NCBI GenBank assembly: GCA_963773035.1
Contig: CAVYZX010000012.1
Span: forward strand, 376,792 to 440,791
Length of the DNA stretch: 64,000 nucleotides
Direction: 5' to 3'
Source of the DNA: CAVRXZ01 sp963773035
GTDB lineage: Bacteria > Acidobacteriota > Vicinamibacteria > Vicinamibacterales > CAVVIG01
In this document: positions 16,538 through 25,799 of the stretch, in pieces
How the letters are laid out: every line of letters starts with the position of its first letter
Numbering within the stretch: the first letter of the stretch is position 1
Translations under genes and position numbers: made by a program
The notes under the pieces: generated by a model
The model's database searches: none
What the model saw: only the letters and a program-made list of their open reading frames with translations
What the model was told of the DNA's origin: nothing

Positions 16538-17209
16538 CTACCCAAGCGGCAGCCTCACGATGGCGATTGACCGCCCCTGGCCTTCCGGCGAGACAATGCT
16601 TCCTCCGTGACGCTCCACAATGCGCCGGGCCAGCGGAACGGCCAGACCGAGCCCGCCGCGCTTCTCATCGAAAGCGATACCGCCATCATTGTGCGCATCC
16701 GCAAGAACTCCTCTTTCGGCGATCGCGATGACGGCCGACCTTTTCTGACGCGCATCAATCTGACGGTTCACGACGACAGTCGTTGGAGGAGGCAATTCGC
16801 GAAGTACTGCCCGGAAGATTCCCGATAGCGCCGATTCCAGTCGCGCGGCATCGCCTCGAATTGGTGCACCTTCAGATGGTCCGCGAAGCTCTATGCCGAC
16901 TTCGAACTCCTCGCGTTTTTTCATCTCGTCCACGATACGCTGGACCAGCGGAAAGAGGTCGAAAGGCTCCTGAACCAACTGGATGATGTCGGCGTCCAGC
17001 TTCTGGATCTCGCTCAGCTCGGCGAGCATCGCGACGAGGCGCTGGCAGGATCGCTCCGCTTCGTCGATCATTTTGCGTTGGCGCTCGCTGAGCCCTTCCG
17101 CATCGCGCTGCAGCATGCGCAGGTAGCCCCCGACCACGTTGGCCGGGGTCCGCAATTCGTGCACGAGCAGGGACAAAAACGCCGAAAAATCGTCATCTTC
17201 GGATGGCAT
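16538..17209 (-). CDS. Small sensor histidine kinase with degenerate ATPase domain
   Basis: A protein of 223 residues with no sensor or membrane segment. A HisKA dimerisation domain carries the H-box LLVHELRTPANVV near residue 18, followed by a HATPase domain. The N-box region reads LSGIFRAVLRE and lacks the usual asparagine. The first glycine box reads AERGV instead of DxGxG, while GLGLAVPLARRIVERHGG is intact. Activity is therefore doubtful; it may serve as a scaffold or phosphatase. No response regulator is adjacent. It is convergent with the SpoIID gene and divergent from msrP. Confidence 0.8.
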   Translation of the reverse strand: MPSEDDDFSAFLSLLVHELRTPANVVGGYLRMLQRDAEGLSERQRKMIDEAERSCQRLVAMLAELSEIQKLDADIIQLVQEPFDLFPLVQRIVDEMKKREEFEVGIELRGPSEGAPIRGDAARLESALSGIFRAVLRELPPPTTVVVNRQIDARQKRSAVIAIAERGVLADAHNDGGIAFDEKRGGLGLAVPLARRIVERHGGSIVSPEGQGRSIAIVRLPLG

Positions 17210-17345
17210 GAGTCAGTGCACCCTCTTTCCTTTGCCAGCAATCCCCGTAGCGACGAGACCGACCTGGGCAGCATCCGAGTGATCCCCGTCCCCGTATGTA
17301 TCTATAATGAAGGGGGAGACCACTCCCGGACTGCAGAGATTTCTT

Positions 17346-18311
17346 ATGCTGATCAAACGCCCTTCGGACATTCCAAGCTCCGAGATCACCGACAAGAACG
17401 TCTATCTCAATCGGCGCGAGTTTATCCGAGCGGCCAGCGGGACGGCCCTGGCTACGGCGGCCGGCGCCCTCGCGACTGAACAGCTCCTGGCTGCGCAGCA
17501 GCCGGCGGTTCACGGGCGCAAGCTGGAAACCAAGAAGAGCCCGCTCAGCACGACCGAGGCGCCGAATTCGTGGGACCACATCACCACCTACAATAACTTC
17601 TACGAATTCGGGACCGACAAGAACGAGCCCGCAATCTACTCCAAGAAATTCGTGCCCGAGCCCTGGGCGGTGACCGTCGACGGTGAATGCAACAAAAAGG
17701 GAAAACTCAATCTCGAGGACATCCTCAAGGGCGTCACGCTGGAGGATCGCATCTATCGGCATCGCTGTGTGGAAGCGTGGTCGATGGTGATTCCCTGGGT
17801 TGGCTTTCCACTCGCCGACTTCATCAATAAGTGCGAGCCCACGTCGAAGGCGAACTTTATTCAATTCACCACGCTCTTCGATCCGAAGCGTATGCCGTTT
17901 CAGCAGCAGCCCATTCTCCAGTGGCCGTATGTCGAAGGCCTGCGAATGGACGAGGCGAAACACCCGCTGACGATCCTGGTGGTCGGTCTGTACGGCGAGG
18001 TCCTCCCCAATCAGAACGGTGCACCCCTTCGGCTGGTCATTCCCTGGAAGTACGGTTTCAAGGGAGGCAAGTCGATCGTAAAGATCAGCTTCGTCGAAAA
18101 GCAGCCGCTCAACACCTGGCAGCAAACGGCCTCGCGGGAGTACGGCTTCTATGCCAACGTGAACCCGGAGGTCGATCATCCCCGCTGGAGTCAGGCAACG
18201 GAGCGTCGTCTGCCATCGTTGTTCAAGAACACGAAGACACAGCCCTTCAACGGCTACGGCGAACAGGTGGCCAGCATGTACTCCGGCCTGGATCTGCGGA
18301 AGAATTTCTAA
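17346..18311 (+). CDS. msrP: Protein-methionine-sulfoxide reductase catalytic subunit MsrP
   Basis: Periplasmic molybdopterin enzyme that repairs oxidised methionine in envelope proteins. It has 321 residues. The start at 17346 (MLIKRPSDIPSSEITDKNVY) matches the family; an upstream in-frame ATG at 17307 adds 13 unrelated residues. A Tat signal (NRREFIRAASGTAL) precedes the oxidoreductase domain. The Mo-binding cysteine lies in HRCVEAWSMVIPW. It is followed by msrQ, its membrane electron donor. Confidence 0.95.
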   Translation: MLIKRPSDIPSSEITDKNVYLNRREFIRAASGTALATAAGALATEQLLAAQQPAVHGRKLETKKSPLSTTEAPNSWDHITTYNNFYEFGTDKNEPAIYSKKFVPEPWAVTVDGECNKKGKLNLEDILKGVTLEDRIYRHRCVEAWSMVIPWVGFPLADFINKCEPTSKANFIQFTTLFDPKRMPFQQQPILQWPYVEGLRMDEAKHPLTILVVGLYGEVLPNQNGAPLRLVIPWKYGFKGGKSIVKISFVEKQPLNTWQQTASREYGFYANVNPEVDHPRWSQATERRLPSLFKNTKTQPFNGYGEQVASMYSGLDLRKNF

Positions 18312-18338
18312 TTCAGCCACTCCGCGGGGTCGCTTGCC

Positions 18339-19043
18339 GTGACAGCGAACCAGACAATCCGCTGGGTCATCAAACCAGCGGTCTTCCTCGCCGCGCTGAT
18401 TCCGTTCGCACTGGTCCTGAGGGGACTTCTGCTGACCGGGGATCTCGGTGCGGATCCACTGAAAACCATCACCGACGTCACCGGTCTCTGGACGCTTCGC
18501 TTTCTGTGCATCACGCTTGCGATCACTCCCCTGAGGCGACTCACCGGGTGGAACGCGGCGATCAGGTTTCGACGGATGCTGGGACTGTTCGCGTTCTTCT
18601 ACGGGTCCCTGCATCTGCTCATCTTCATCGTCGCGGATCGGCTCGCCAGCCTCGGATTTCCGAGCCTGCTCGTTTGGCAGAACATCCGCGAACTGGGTGC
18701 ATCGATCGGCAGCGAGATCTACAAACGTCCGTACATCACGGTTGGATTCACTTCATGGGTGTTCATGCTCGCGCTGGCCGCTACGTCGACGAGCGGCATG
18801 AAGCGCCGGATGGGAGGGAAGCGCTGGCAGGCGTTGCATCGGTTGATTTATCCCGCCGCCATCGCCGGCGTCATCCATTACTGGTGGCTGGTCAAGGCTG
18901 ACGTGACCGATCCTCGGTTCTACGCCGTGGTGACCGGCGTGCTGCTCGTGTTCAGGATGTGGTGGTGGGCGCGATCGCGCGCCCTCACGCCAGTACGGGC
19001 AACCCGGCGGCGGAACGAGGCAACGCCAGCATCTGCCGACTGA
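18339..19043 (+). CDS. msrQ: Heme-b membrane subunit MsrQ
   Basis: A protein of 234 residues of the ferric-reductase-like transmembrane family that passes electrons from the quinone pool to MsrP. About six hydrophobic helices are seen. Likely heme ligands include histidines in YGSLHLLIF, QALHRLIY and GVIHYWW. The start is GTG at 18339, 27 bp after msrP. The C-terminus is basic and Arg-rich. Confidence 0.92.
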   Translation: MTANQTIRWVIKPAVFLAALIPFALVLRGLLLTGDLGADPLKTITDVTGLWTLRFLCITLAITPLRRLTGWNAAIRFRRMLGLFAFFYGSLHLLIFIVADRLASLGFPSLLVWQNIRELGASIGSEIYKRPYITVGFTSWVFMLALAATSTSGMKRRMGGKRWQALHRLIYPAAIAGVIHYWWLVKADVTDPRFYAVVTGVLLVFRMWWWARSRALTPVRATRRRNEATPASAD

Positions 19044-19047
19044 TCGC

Positions 19048-19702
19048 TTACTCGATCGTCACGTAGCGCCAGAGTCGCGCTGTCTCCTTGGGTCCGACGT
19101 ACTTTCCGATTTCCTTCTCGAATTGTTCCTTCGTCTTCCACGGCCGGTATTCCTTGAACTCCCGGACCATCCTCCGGCCGGCGCCAGGAATACTGAGGAT
19201 GTCCTCGTCACTGGCGGTATTCAGGTTGACCGGGATGAAGCAGGTACTGTGCCAGTCGCGCCGTCTCCTGCGCGCCGACGTACTTGCCGATCTCTTTGTC
19301 GAACTGCGCGAAGGTCTTCCACGGCCGGTACTCGGCAAACTCACGAGCCATCCTGTTGCCCGCGCCAGGGACGAGAAGGATTTCGTCGCGTGTTGCCGTG
19401 TTGAGATTGATGTGGACGAAGGCCTTGCCGTAGAAGTCGGTGCGTTGAGCGGCGGATAGCGACTGACTTTGCAGAAACGCGTCCAATTCCATGATGCTCA
19501 TGAAAGGACGCTTGTCCACGATGCCTTTCGCCATCGCACTCGTCATGTGGGGCAGAGCCGCCAACTCGCTTTCGCTGGCCACGTTGGGATCGATGAGGCC
19601 CTGAGACTTACCGACCTGCCCGTGCGGCCGCCCGTTCATCGTCAGCGCCATGACCACGGTCAACGCGAGTGTTACCAGTGCTGGTTTCGCGAATCGCTGC
19701 AT
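19048..19702 (-). pseudogene. ComEA-like helix-hairpin-helix protein, frameshifted
   Basis: The reading frame from ATG 19702 gives a signal peptide and two helix-hairpin-helix units (VASESELAALPHM; INLNTATRDEILLVPGAGNR), stopping at 19208. A third unit nearly identical to the second (VNLNTASDEDILSIPGAGRR, then EFKEYRPWKT) continues in another frame from about 19235 to 19048. Removing one base near 19236-19246 would join them, QYL to FIPVNLN. So this is either a recent internal duplication with a real frameshift or a one-base sequence error. The helix-hairpin-helix units suggest DNA binding, as in competence protein ComEA, but the function is not known. Confidence 0.75.
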
Positions 19703-19732
19703 TTGTGTGCTCCCGGAAAGTTCGCCACTATT

Positions 19733-19759
19733 CCTCGGTGTCCCCCGTGTCCTCCGTGT
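19733..19759. repeat. Three tandem 9-mers
   Basis: CCTCGGTGT, CCCCCGTGT and CCTCCGTGT lie head to tail upstream of the helix-hairpin-helix gene. This GTGTCC-type short tandem repeat is of a kind dispersed in GC-rich soil bacteria. No function is implied. Confidence 0.55.
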
Positions 19760-19782
19760 GGAGAGGTTAGTGTACCTTCGTG

Positions 19783-20238
19783 TCATCTTTGACGCTGGAA
19801 ATCCAGAGCCGGATGCCGATACGTGTATGCCAGGCCGACGAGGCCGAAGTGAGCCATCACGCCGGGGGCCAATGCCGGCGGCGCCTTCGCCTGCAGCACC
19901 TTCATCCACAGCGCGAGGCCTCTCATCGACGGGTCGATATCCAGCTGGAACTCGGCGTTGGCTCGAAAGTGCAGGACGAAGCCAATACCCGCGCTGGCAA
20001 TCGCCAGCACCATGACGACCCGCAGCGCCTGGAGGCTGCTCGCACTTCGGTTGAACCAATACCATGTCAGCACGACAAGACCCAGCGCTATCAGCGCGAG
20101 CGGTGCAACCTGCCAGACGTCCTCGAAATGGCCGAGCAGAAGCAACTCGGCAGCCGTGCCCAGCATCTCCAGGACGAGCAGTCCCAGAAGGAATTGGCGG
20201 AGGAGACCCTCCCCGGGCTTCAGAGCTGCGCGATCCAC
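19783..20238 (-). CDS. Small membrane protein of unknown function
   Basis: About 151 residues if started at the GTG at 20238, which overlaps the end of the ammonia-lyase gene by 19 bases. There are four hydrophobic stretches: FLLGLLVLEMLGTAAELLLL, VAPLALIALGLVVLTWYWF, VVMVLAIASAGIGFVLHF, and LAPGVMAHFGLVGLAYTY. The family is not recognised. Position suggests co-transcription with the ammonia-lyase. The start is uncertain, because the frame stays open further upstream inside the neighbour. Confidence 0.6.
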   Translation of the reverse strand: MDRAALKPGEGLLRQFLLGLLVLEMLGTAAELLLLGHFEDVWQVAPLALIALGLVVLTWYWFNRSASSLQALRVVMVLAIASAGIGFVLHFRANAEFQLDIDPSMRGLALWMKVLQAKAPPALAPGVMAHFGLVGLAYTYRHPALDFQRQR

Positions 20239-21182
20239 GCCGACACCTGAGACAAGTCTACGTTTCCGCCGCTGAGAATGATGCCGACACGCTTGCCTGC
20301 CACGTTCACACAGCCTTCGAGGGCCGCGGCAGCCGCCAACGCTCCCGTCGGTTCGACGATCATTTTGAGGCGCTCCCATAAGTAGAACATGCTCCGCAGG
20401 AGCGCGGCATCGTCTACGACGGCCATGTCGGTCACGTACTCGAGCACGAGCGGGAAGGTCAATGATCCGAGCGAGGGAGTCCGGGCTCCATCCGCCACCG
20501 TCTGCGGATTGCGCACGGTCTGAAGCTGGCCAGAGCGAAACGACCGATTCGCATCATCGCCGGCCGCCGGCTCGATTCCGACGATTCGACAAGACGGAGA
20601 GAGGCTGTGCGCGGCCAGCGCCGATCCGCCCAGCAGCCCTCCGCCACCGCACGGAACGAGCAACAGATCGAGAGGGCCGACCTCGGCAAAAAGTTCGAGT
20701 ACGGCCGTCCCGGCTCCGGCAATGATGTTCGCGTGATTGTAGGGCGGGATCACCGTGAGACCGCGTTCGGCCGCCAGCCGTTGTCCGATGGCTTCACGGT
20801 CTTCGCGCTCGCGATCGTACAGCACGATTTCACCGCCGTATCCGGCGGTGGCCAGTCGTTTCACGACAGGCGCGTCGTTCGGCATGACGATCACTCGCGG
20901 GATGTCGAGAAGCTGTCCGGCGAGGGCAATCGCCTGTGCATGATTGCCGGACGAAAAAGCGACCACGCCGCGGCGACGCTCCTCGGCGCCGAGCCGCGAC
21001 AGCGCGTTGTAAGCGCCTCTGAACTTGAAGGCTCCGGCGCGCTGGAGGTTCTCGCATTTGAAGAAGAGCTCCGCTCCGACGCGATCGTTCACGCTGCGGG
21101 AAGTGGCCACGGGCGTTTTGTGTGCGACGCCGGCGATCTGATGCGCGGCGCTTTCGACGTCGGCAAACCTCGGCGAGTTCAT
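20220..21182 (-). CDS. Threonine/serine ammonia-lyase (PLP fold type II)
   Basis: A protein of 320 residues that deaminates threonine or serine to the 2-oxo acid. The PLP lysine is in AGAFKFRGAYNAL, the substrate loop is SSGNHAQAIA and the phosphate-binding loop is CGGGGLLGGS. No C-terminal ACT domain is present, so this is the catabolic/short type, and serine racemase-like activity cannot be excluded. It is divergent from the DUF885 gene with about 75 bp between starts. Confidence 0.88.
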   Translation of the reverse strand: MNSPRFADVESAAHQIAGVAHKTPVATSRSVNDRVGAELFFKCENLQRAGAFKFRGAYNALSRLGAEERRRGVVAFSSGNHAQAIALAGQLLDIPRVIVMPNDAPVVKRLATAGYGGEIVLYDREREDREAIGQRLAAERGLTVIPPYNHANIIAGAGTAVLELFAEVGPLDLLLVPCGGGGLLGGSALAAHSLSPSCRIVGIEPAAGDDANRSFRSGQLQTVRNPQTVADGARTPSLGSLTFPLVLEYVTDMAVVDDAALLRSMFYLWERLKMIVEPTGALAAAAALEGCVNVAGKRVGIILSGGNVDLSQVSAWIAQL

Positions 21183-21203
21183 GGCTCATTAGTGTATCCA
21201 GAT

Positions 21204-21229
21204 ACTTGTCCGCCGCCGCCGCGACAAGT
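21204..21229. promoter_or_regulatory. Inverted repeat in divergent promoter region
   Basis: ACTTGTC at 21204-21210 pairs with GACAAGT at 21223-21229 across a CGCC-rich spacer; a shorter dyad GTATC-CA-GATAC lies just beside it. It is placed between the divergent ammonia-lyase and DUF885 starts, so an operator is possible but unproven. Confidence 0.3.
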
Positions 21230-21256
21230 CATTCGCAATCTGTCAGAATTCATGAC

Positions 21257-23050
21257 GTGCAGAAACGCTCCCGCATCACGACGGCATCGCTTGGGATCCG
21301 GGGATCAGCCGTTGCCGCCTTTCTCGTTGTCGTCGGCGCGGTGCCACGCGGCGCCCAGTCGCCCAATCAGCCATCGTGGATCGCGCGCAGCAACGACAAC
21401 GCTCAGATTCTGTTGAACGCGCAGTCGGCCTACAACCCTGAAGGGGCGGCACAACAGGGCTTGTCGGGGTTCGATGAACAGGTCCTCCAACTGCCGAAGG
21501 ATCGACGCGAGCGGATGAAGGCAGACCTGGAAAAAGCTCTGCGCGAGCTCCAGCGGCGTCGTAGCGTCGAGAAGGATCAGCTCGTTGCGCAGGACCTCGA
21601 CATCCTGATCAAAGCCGCGCAGGAATCACTGCGGGGACAGGAGTTGGGTCAGCGATACCAAATCCCCTATTTCAACGTCGCCTCGATCGTCTTCAACGGC
21701 ATTCGGAGCCTCCTCGACGATCAGGTGCCGCCAGAACGGCGACAGGCGGCGCTGGTTCGACTGCGCAAGTACGCTGGTGTGGAACCTGGTTACCAGCCGC
21801 TCACCGAGCAAGCGAAGGCGCGAACCGGCGACTGGATGCGGCCAGGCCAGGTCGGACCGCCAAGGATCGAGCTCGAAAGCGATCTGGCCCGCGCGAATTT
21901 CTTCGTCGGCGGGATCGGCGAACTCTTCGCCGAATACAAGATAGCCGGTTACCAGGAAGCTCTGGGGCGGCTCAAAGAACAGATTGCCGAGTACGACGCG
22001 TGGGTCACGAAGGAGATCCTGCCGAAGAGCCGGACCGACTTCAGGCGACCACCCGAGCAGTACGCCTTTTCGCTTCAGCAGTTCGGGGTGGACGTCCCGC
22101 CTGCACAGCTGACGGCGATGGCACACAAGGCGTTCGACGAGTGGCAGGCCGAGATGCAGGACATTGCGCAGCAGGTGGCGAAGTCCCGCGGCTTCGCGTC
22201 GAGCGACTATCGAGATGTAATCCGCGAGCTCAAGAAAGACCAGCTGGTCGGCACGGCAATCCTGCCGCACTATCAACAACGGTTGAAAGACATCGAGCAG
22301 ATCATCGAGCGCGAGCGTCTGGTATCGCTGCCGGCGCGCCCTGCCCGCATCCGACTGGCCACGGCTGCGGAAACGGCGCAGCAACCGGCGCCACACATGG
22401 TGCCTGCGCCTCTCCTCAACAACACCGGCCAGCAGGGAGAGTTCGTGCTCCCCCTGAACGTGCCTGCGCGCCCCGGATCGGCCGAGACCGTACAAACGGA
22501 CGACTTTACGTTCGGTGCCGCGTCGTGGACGCTGACCGCTCACGAAGCGCGGCCCGGGCACGAGCTCCAGTTCGCCACGATGGTCGAGCGCGGAGTGTCG
22601 CTGGCGCGGGCCATGTTTGCATTCAACAGCGTCAACGTCGAAGGTTGGGGCCTCTACGCCGAGCACATCATGAAACCGTTCGAACCGCTCGAGGGACAGC
22701 TGATCTCGCTCCAGCTGAGATTGATGCGGGCGGCGCGAGCGTTCATCGATCCCGAGCTCCAGAACGGTACGCTCACGCCTGCCGACGCCATGCGCTTTCT
22801 CACGAACGATGTCGTGCTCTCTGAAGCGTTTGCGAATACGGAGGTCGAGCGCTATACATTCCGTGCGCCCGGGCAGGCCACGTCGTATTTCTACGGATAC
22901 ATGAGGCTTCTCGACCTCCGGCGCGACGTGGAAGCGAAGCTCGGGAGTCGATTCGATCAACGGCAGTACCACGACTTCCTCCTGGCGCAGGGACTGCTGC
23001 CACCGGATTTGTTGCGGAAAGCCGTCATGAACGATTTCGCGAGCAAGTAG
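21257..23050 (+). CDS. DUF885 family secreted metalloprotease-like protein
   Basis: About 597 residues from a GTG at 21257 that gives a signal peptide (AAFLVVVGAVPRGAQS). DUF885 proteins are predicted zinc peptidases. The motif HEARPGHELQ (HExxxGH) lies near residue 430, with a downstream glutamate in NVEGWGLYAEH as the likely third ligand. The frame is open further upstream, but that part overlaps the divergent gene and lacks a signal peptide. It is common in Acidobacteria. The substrate is unknown. Confidence 0.85.
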   Translation: MQKRSRITTASLGIRGSAVAAFLVVVGAVPRGAQSPNQPSWIARSNDNAQILLNAQSAYNPEGAAQQGLSGFDEQVLQLPKDRRERMKADLEKALRELQRRRSVEKDQLVAQDLDILIKAAQESLRGQELGQRYQIPYFNVASIVFNGIRSLLDDQVPPERRQAALVRLRKYAGVEPGYQPLTEQAKARTGDWMRPGQVGPPRIELESDLARANFFVGGIGELFAEYKIAGYQEALGRLKEQIAEYDAWVTKEILPKSRTDFRRPPEQYAFSLQQFGVDVPPAQLTAMAHKAFDEWQAEMQDIAQQVAKSRGFASSDYRDVIRELKKDQLVGTAILPHYQQRLKDIEQIIERERLVSLPARPARIRLATAAETAQQPAPHMVPAPLLNNTGQQGEFVLPLNVPARPGSAETVQTDDFTFGAASWTLTAHEARPGHELQFATMVERGVSLARAMFAFNSVNVEGWGLYAEHIMKPFEPLEGQLISLQLRLMRAARAFIDPELQNGTLTPADAMRFLTNDVVLSEAFANTEVERYTFRAPGQATSYFYGYMRLLDLRRDVEAKLGSRFDQRQYHDFLLAQGLLPPDLLRKAVMNDFASK

Positions 23051-23121
23051 ATGAATTTCGTATGAACCGTCCACGATGGCAAGCGCGGCTGTATACTGAC
23101 CCGATTTCGGAGGGATGTGTT

Positions 23122-23922
23122 ATGCGAGCGATTCTCGTTGTGTGTTTGATGTTGCTGTCAGCGGCCGCATCGGCTCAGTCGCGTTCGGTCTACATCGAAG
23201 ACCTGACGTGGCTCGAAGTCCGCGACGCGATTGCCGCGGGGAAGACGTCGGCGATTATCTACGCCGGCGGCACGGAACAGAACGGACCGCATATGGCGAT
23301 CGTCAAGCACAACGCGATCGCGCACTATGCGGCCGGCCAGATCGCCGAAAAGCTGGGGAACGCGCTGGTCTATCCGATCATGCCTTTCAGCCCCGCCGGA
23401 GATCCCATTGAAAAAATCGGCCACGCCCGTTTCCCCGGCACGGTGAGCGTCTCGTCGGAGCTGTTCATGGGTGTCATGCGCCAGGTCGCGCTCAGCGCTG
23501 TGGCCGCCGGTTTCAAGAACGTGTTTCTGATGGGCGATCATGGCGGCGGCCAGAACGAGCTGAAGCTTGCTGCGGAGAACCTCGACGCGGACTGGAAGGC
23601 CAAGGGCGTTCGGGTGTTCTACGTCGCGGATCTACAGGCGAAAGCGACGCAACAGACCAACGCCTACCTGGCGGAACGCAAGATTGCGCCCGGCGGACAT
23701 GCTGGCGTCGCCGAAACCTCTCAAGTGATGTTGCTCGATCAGGTCGAGAAGCAAGATTGGATTCGCCGCGACAAGCTCACGGCCGCCAAAGGTCAGCCGG
23801 AACCGGCGACCGGAATCAATGGAGATCCCTCGCCGGCGACCGTCGACATGGGTCGCGTGTTCATCGACTACAAGGTGAACAGTGCAGTCGATCAGATTCG
23901 GGACCTGATCGCGAAGCGTTAG
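23122..23922 (+). CDS. Secreted creatininase-family protein
   Basis: A protein of 266 residues; the ATG at 23122 follows a GGAGGG site and gives a signal peptide (MRAILVVCLMLLSAAASAQ). The creatininase fold is indicated by AGGTEQNGPHMAIVKHN with Glu and His metal ligands and by MGDHGGGQNE. Family members hydrolyse cyclic amides (creatinine, mycofactocin precursor with MftE). A signal peptide is unusual for characterised enzymes, so the substrate is unclear. A strong terminator follows. Confidence 0.85.
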   Translation: MRAILVVCLMLLSAAASAQSRSVYIEDLTWLEVRDAIAAGKTSAIIYAGGTEQNGPHMAIVKHNAIAHYAAGQIAEKLGNALVYPIMPFSPAGDPIEKIGHARFPGTVSVSSELFMGVMRQVALSAVAAGFKNVFLMGDHGGGQNELKLAAENLDADWKAKGVRVFYVADLQAKATQQTNAYLAERKIAPGGHAGVAETSQVMLLDQVEKQDWIRRDKLTAAKGQPEPATGINGDPSPATVDMGRVFIDYKVNSAVDQIRDLIAKR

Positions 23923-23947
23923 TCTCCAGCAATTCGAAACCCCAAGC

Positions 23948-23979
23948 AAAGCGCGGGCTCGAGAGAGCCCGCGCTTTTT
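23948..23979 (+). terminator. Rho-independent terminator
   Basis: The stem AAAGCGCGGGCTC pairs with GAGCCCGCGCTTT around a GAGA loop and runs into a T-tract. It ends the creatininase transcript and is the clearest terminator in the window. Confidence 0.9.
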
Positions 23980-24189
23980 CTCCAAGACCCGTATACTCCT
24001 AAAAAGTCGATCCAGCTCTGCAGTTGAAATGGCCGGGTGTGTGGCACGCACTCTGCCTGCTGCTCCAACCTCGAAGGCCGTTCACGTGAGGTAGGCCGGA
24101 AGCGAGCCCTGATGCCTCCGAGCGCCGCGGTAATTCGCGGGCGGGCGCGGAGTGTCGTGGTTTGGTGTGTCGAATCTGGAGGTGCGGTC

Positions 24190-24768
24190 ATGAATGAACT
24201 GACGGCAGCCGCTGACGCCCTGAGAACCGTGATCCGCAGAACATGGTGGATCCCGCTCGTTCAGGGGATTGCCGCGCTCGTAATCGGCATTTCGCTGCTC
24301 ACGCGTCCGGCACCCACTCTCGTGCTGCTGACGATTTTTCTGGGTGCCTATTGGTTCGTCGGCGGCATCTTCGACACCGTTGGCGCCGTCTCGCGACGTG
24401 ATTCGGATCGGCACTGGCTTCTCGCTCTCGTCAGCGGCCTTCTGAGTATCTTCGTCGGGCTCCTTCTTCTGGGACGGCCCATTCTTGGTTTCGTCCTCAC
24501 GTCATTGACCTTGATCACGTTCATCGCCATGGGCGCCATTCTGAGCGGCATCTTCAGCGTGGTGTGGGCCGTGCGCGTTCGTCGCGAGATCAGGGGCGAG
24601 GGTTGGATCATTCTTCTCGGCTTGCTCTCGATATTCCTGGGGGTGATGCTCCTGTCGTCACCCTTCGTGTCTGTTGTCGCCCTTATCCAGGTCACGGCGC
24701 TTCTGGCGGTCATCGGCGGGATCGCCGGCATCGTCAACGCGTTCAAGCTGCGAAGCGTGGTTGCCTGA
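24190..24768 (+). CDS. HdeD/DUF308-like membrane protein
   Basis: A protein of 192 residues with six closely spaced hydrophobic helices in three repeats of the IxLxLxGIxLLxxP type (WWIPLVQGIAALVIGISLL, SGLLSIFVGLLLLGRP, WIILLGLLSIFLGVMLL). The start is the ATG at 24190; longer frames upstream do not look coding. HdeD of E. coli is linked to acid resistance, but for distant relatives the role is unknown. It lies upstream of and co-directional with the DUF937 gene. Confidence 0.85.
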   Translation: MNELTAAADALRTVIRRTWWIPLVQGIAALVIGISLLTRPAPTLVLLTIFLGAYWFVGGIFDTVGAVSRRDSDRHWLLALVSGLLSIFVGLLLLGRPILGFVLTSLTLITFIAMGAILSGIFSVVWAVRVRREIRGEGWIILLGLLSIFLGVMLLSSPFVSVVALIQVTALLAVIGGIAGIVNAFKLRSVVA

Positions 24769-24809
24769 GTATCGAGCTGTCGGCGTGTTCAGTATCAAGG
24801 AGGCTTGGT

Positions 24810-25799
24810 ATGGCGTCTTTGCTCGGTTCGTTCACACAGTTGATGACTCCTGACACGATTGGAAAGCTCAGCCGTGCCGTCGGTGTCGACACCAATCAGG
24901 CGCAGAAAGGCCTCGACGTCATCGGTCCGCTGGTTCTCGGCAGCCTCGCGCGAAAAAGCGAGACCGTCAGCGGCATGGATTCGATCATGCGAATGCTGCC
25001 CGAGGATGCGGGAACCGGACTGCTTGGCAAAGTGCTGAGCGCGGCCGGACAAGCGGGACCCATCTCTTCAGCCAGTCTTTTGAGCGGAGTCCTGGGACCC
25101 GGGGTCAGCACGATCGGCAAAGCCCTCGGCGGCCGGCTCGGCTTCGATGCGACGCCGTTGCTGTCGCTGGCGGCGCCGGCGATCCTTGGCGTGATCAGCT
25201 CGACGGCCAAAGAGCAGAAACTCAATTCCGCCGACATCGCGAAGACGTTGCAGAGCGAGCACACCGCGACCATGGCCGCTGCCAAGCCGGAGGTGCAGGC
25301 GGTCCTGCAAGAGGCCTTTCAGCTCAGCGACAAGGCAGAACGACTGAAGGGAACATTCACCGAAGAGGAATGGAAGAAGATCCGACTCTCGCCCATGGCC
25401 GCCACCTTCTACGTGGCGAGCGCGTCGCCCTCCGGCGTTTCCGGCATCGCCAAAGAGGTCATTGCCGCCGGCGACGCGATCAGGGCGCTCGTCAAAGACG
25501 CGTTGCCCACCTCACTGGTCGACGTGGCATTCGGCAGTTTCGAAGGCAAGCTCGATCTGGATGACGGACTCGATGAAAAGAGCCCTAGAGGCAGCATGCT
25601 CGGTGTTGTTCAGGCTGCCGCGGCGGCTGTGAAAGCCAAAAGCCCAGTGGATGCCCGGACCTTCGCCGATACACTGGTGGCCCTCAGCCGGAAGGTCGCC
25701 GAAGCTTCCAAAGAGGGCGGGTTCCTCGGTATCGGCGGCACGCGCGTGAGCCAGGAGGAGGAGCAGGCGATCGCTGAAATCACCGCGGCAGTCGCCTGA
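24810..25799 (+). CDS. DUF937 domain protein
   Basis: A protein of 329 residues with a good AAGGAGG ribosome site before the ATG at 24810. The N-terminal half is DUF937-like: MASLLGSFTQLMTPDTIGKL, GVDTNQAQKGLDVIGPLVLGSLARKS, then GLLGKVLSAAG repeats. The C-terminal half is helical and Ala-rich, with no known domain that I recognise. There is no signal peptide. Function is unknown. Confidence 0.78.
   Translation: MASLLGSFTQLMTPDTIGKLSRAVGVDTNQAQKGLDVIGPLVLGSLARKSETVSGMDSIMRMLPEDAGTGLLGKVLSAAGQAGPISSASLLSGVLGPGVSTIGKALGGRLGFDATPLLSLAAPAILGVISSTAKEQKLNSADIAKTLQSEHTATMAAAKPEVQAVLQEAFQLSDKAERLKGTFTEEEWKKIRLSPMAATFYVASASPSGVSGIAKEVIAAGDAIRALVKDALPTSLVDVAFGSFEGKLDLDDGLDEKSPRGSMLGVVQAAAAAVKAKSPVDARTFADTLVALSRKVAEASKEGGFLGIGGTRVSQEEEQAIAEITAAVA

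Noticed and set aside
17193..18614. Long open frame on the minus strand opposite msrP/msrQ
   Set aside because: It is the antisense of clearly coding msrP and msrQ. High GC keeps stops rare, and the product has no domain. The same applies to other long antisense frames, such as 21626-23074 and 14831-16393.
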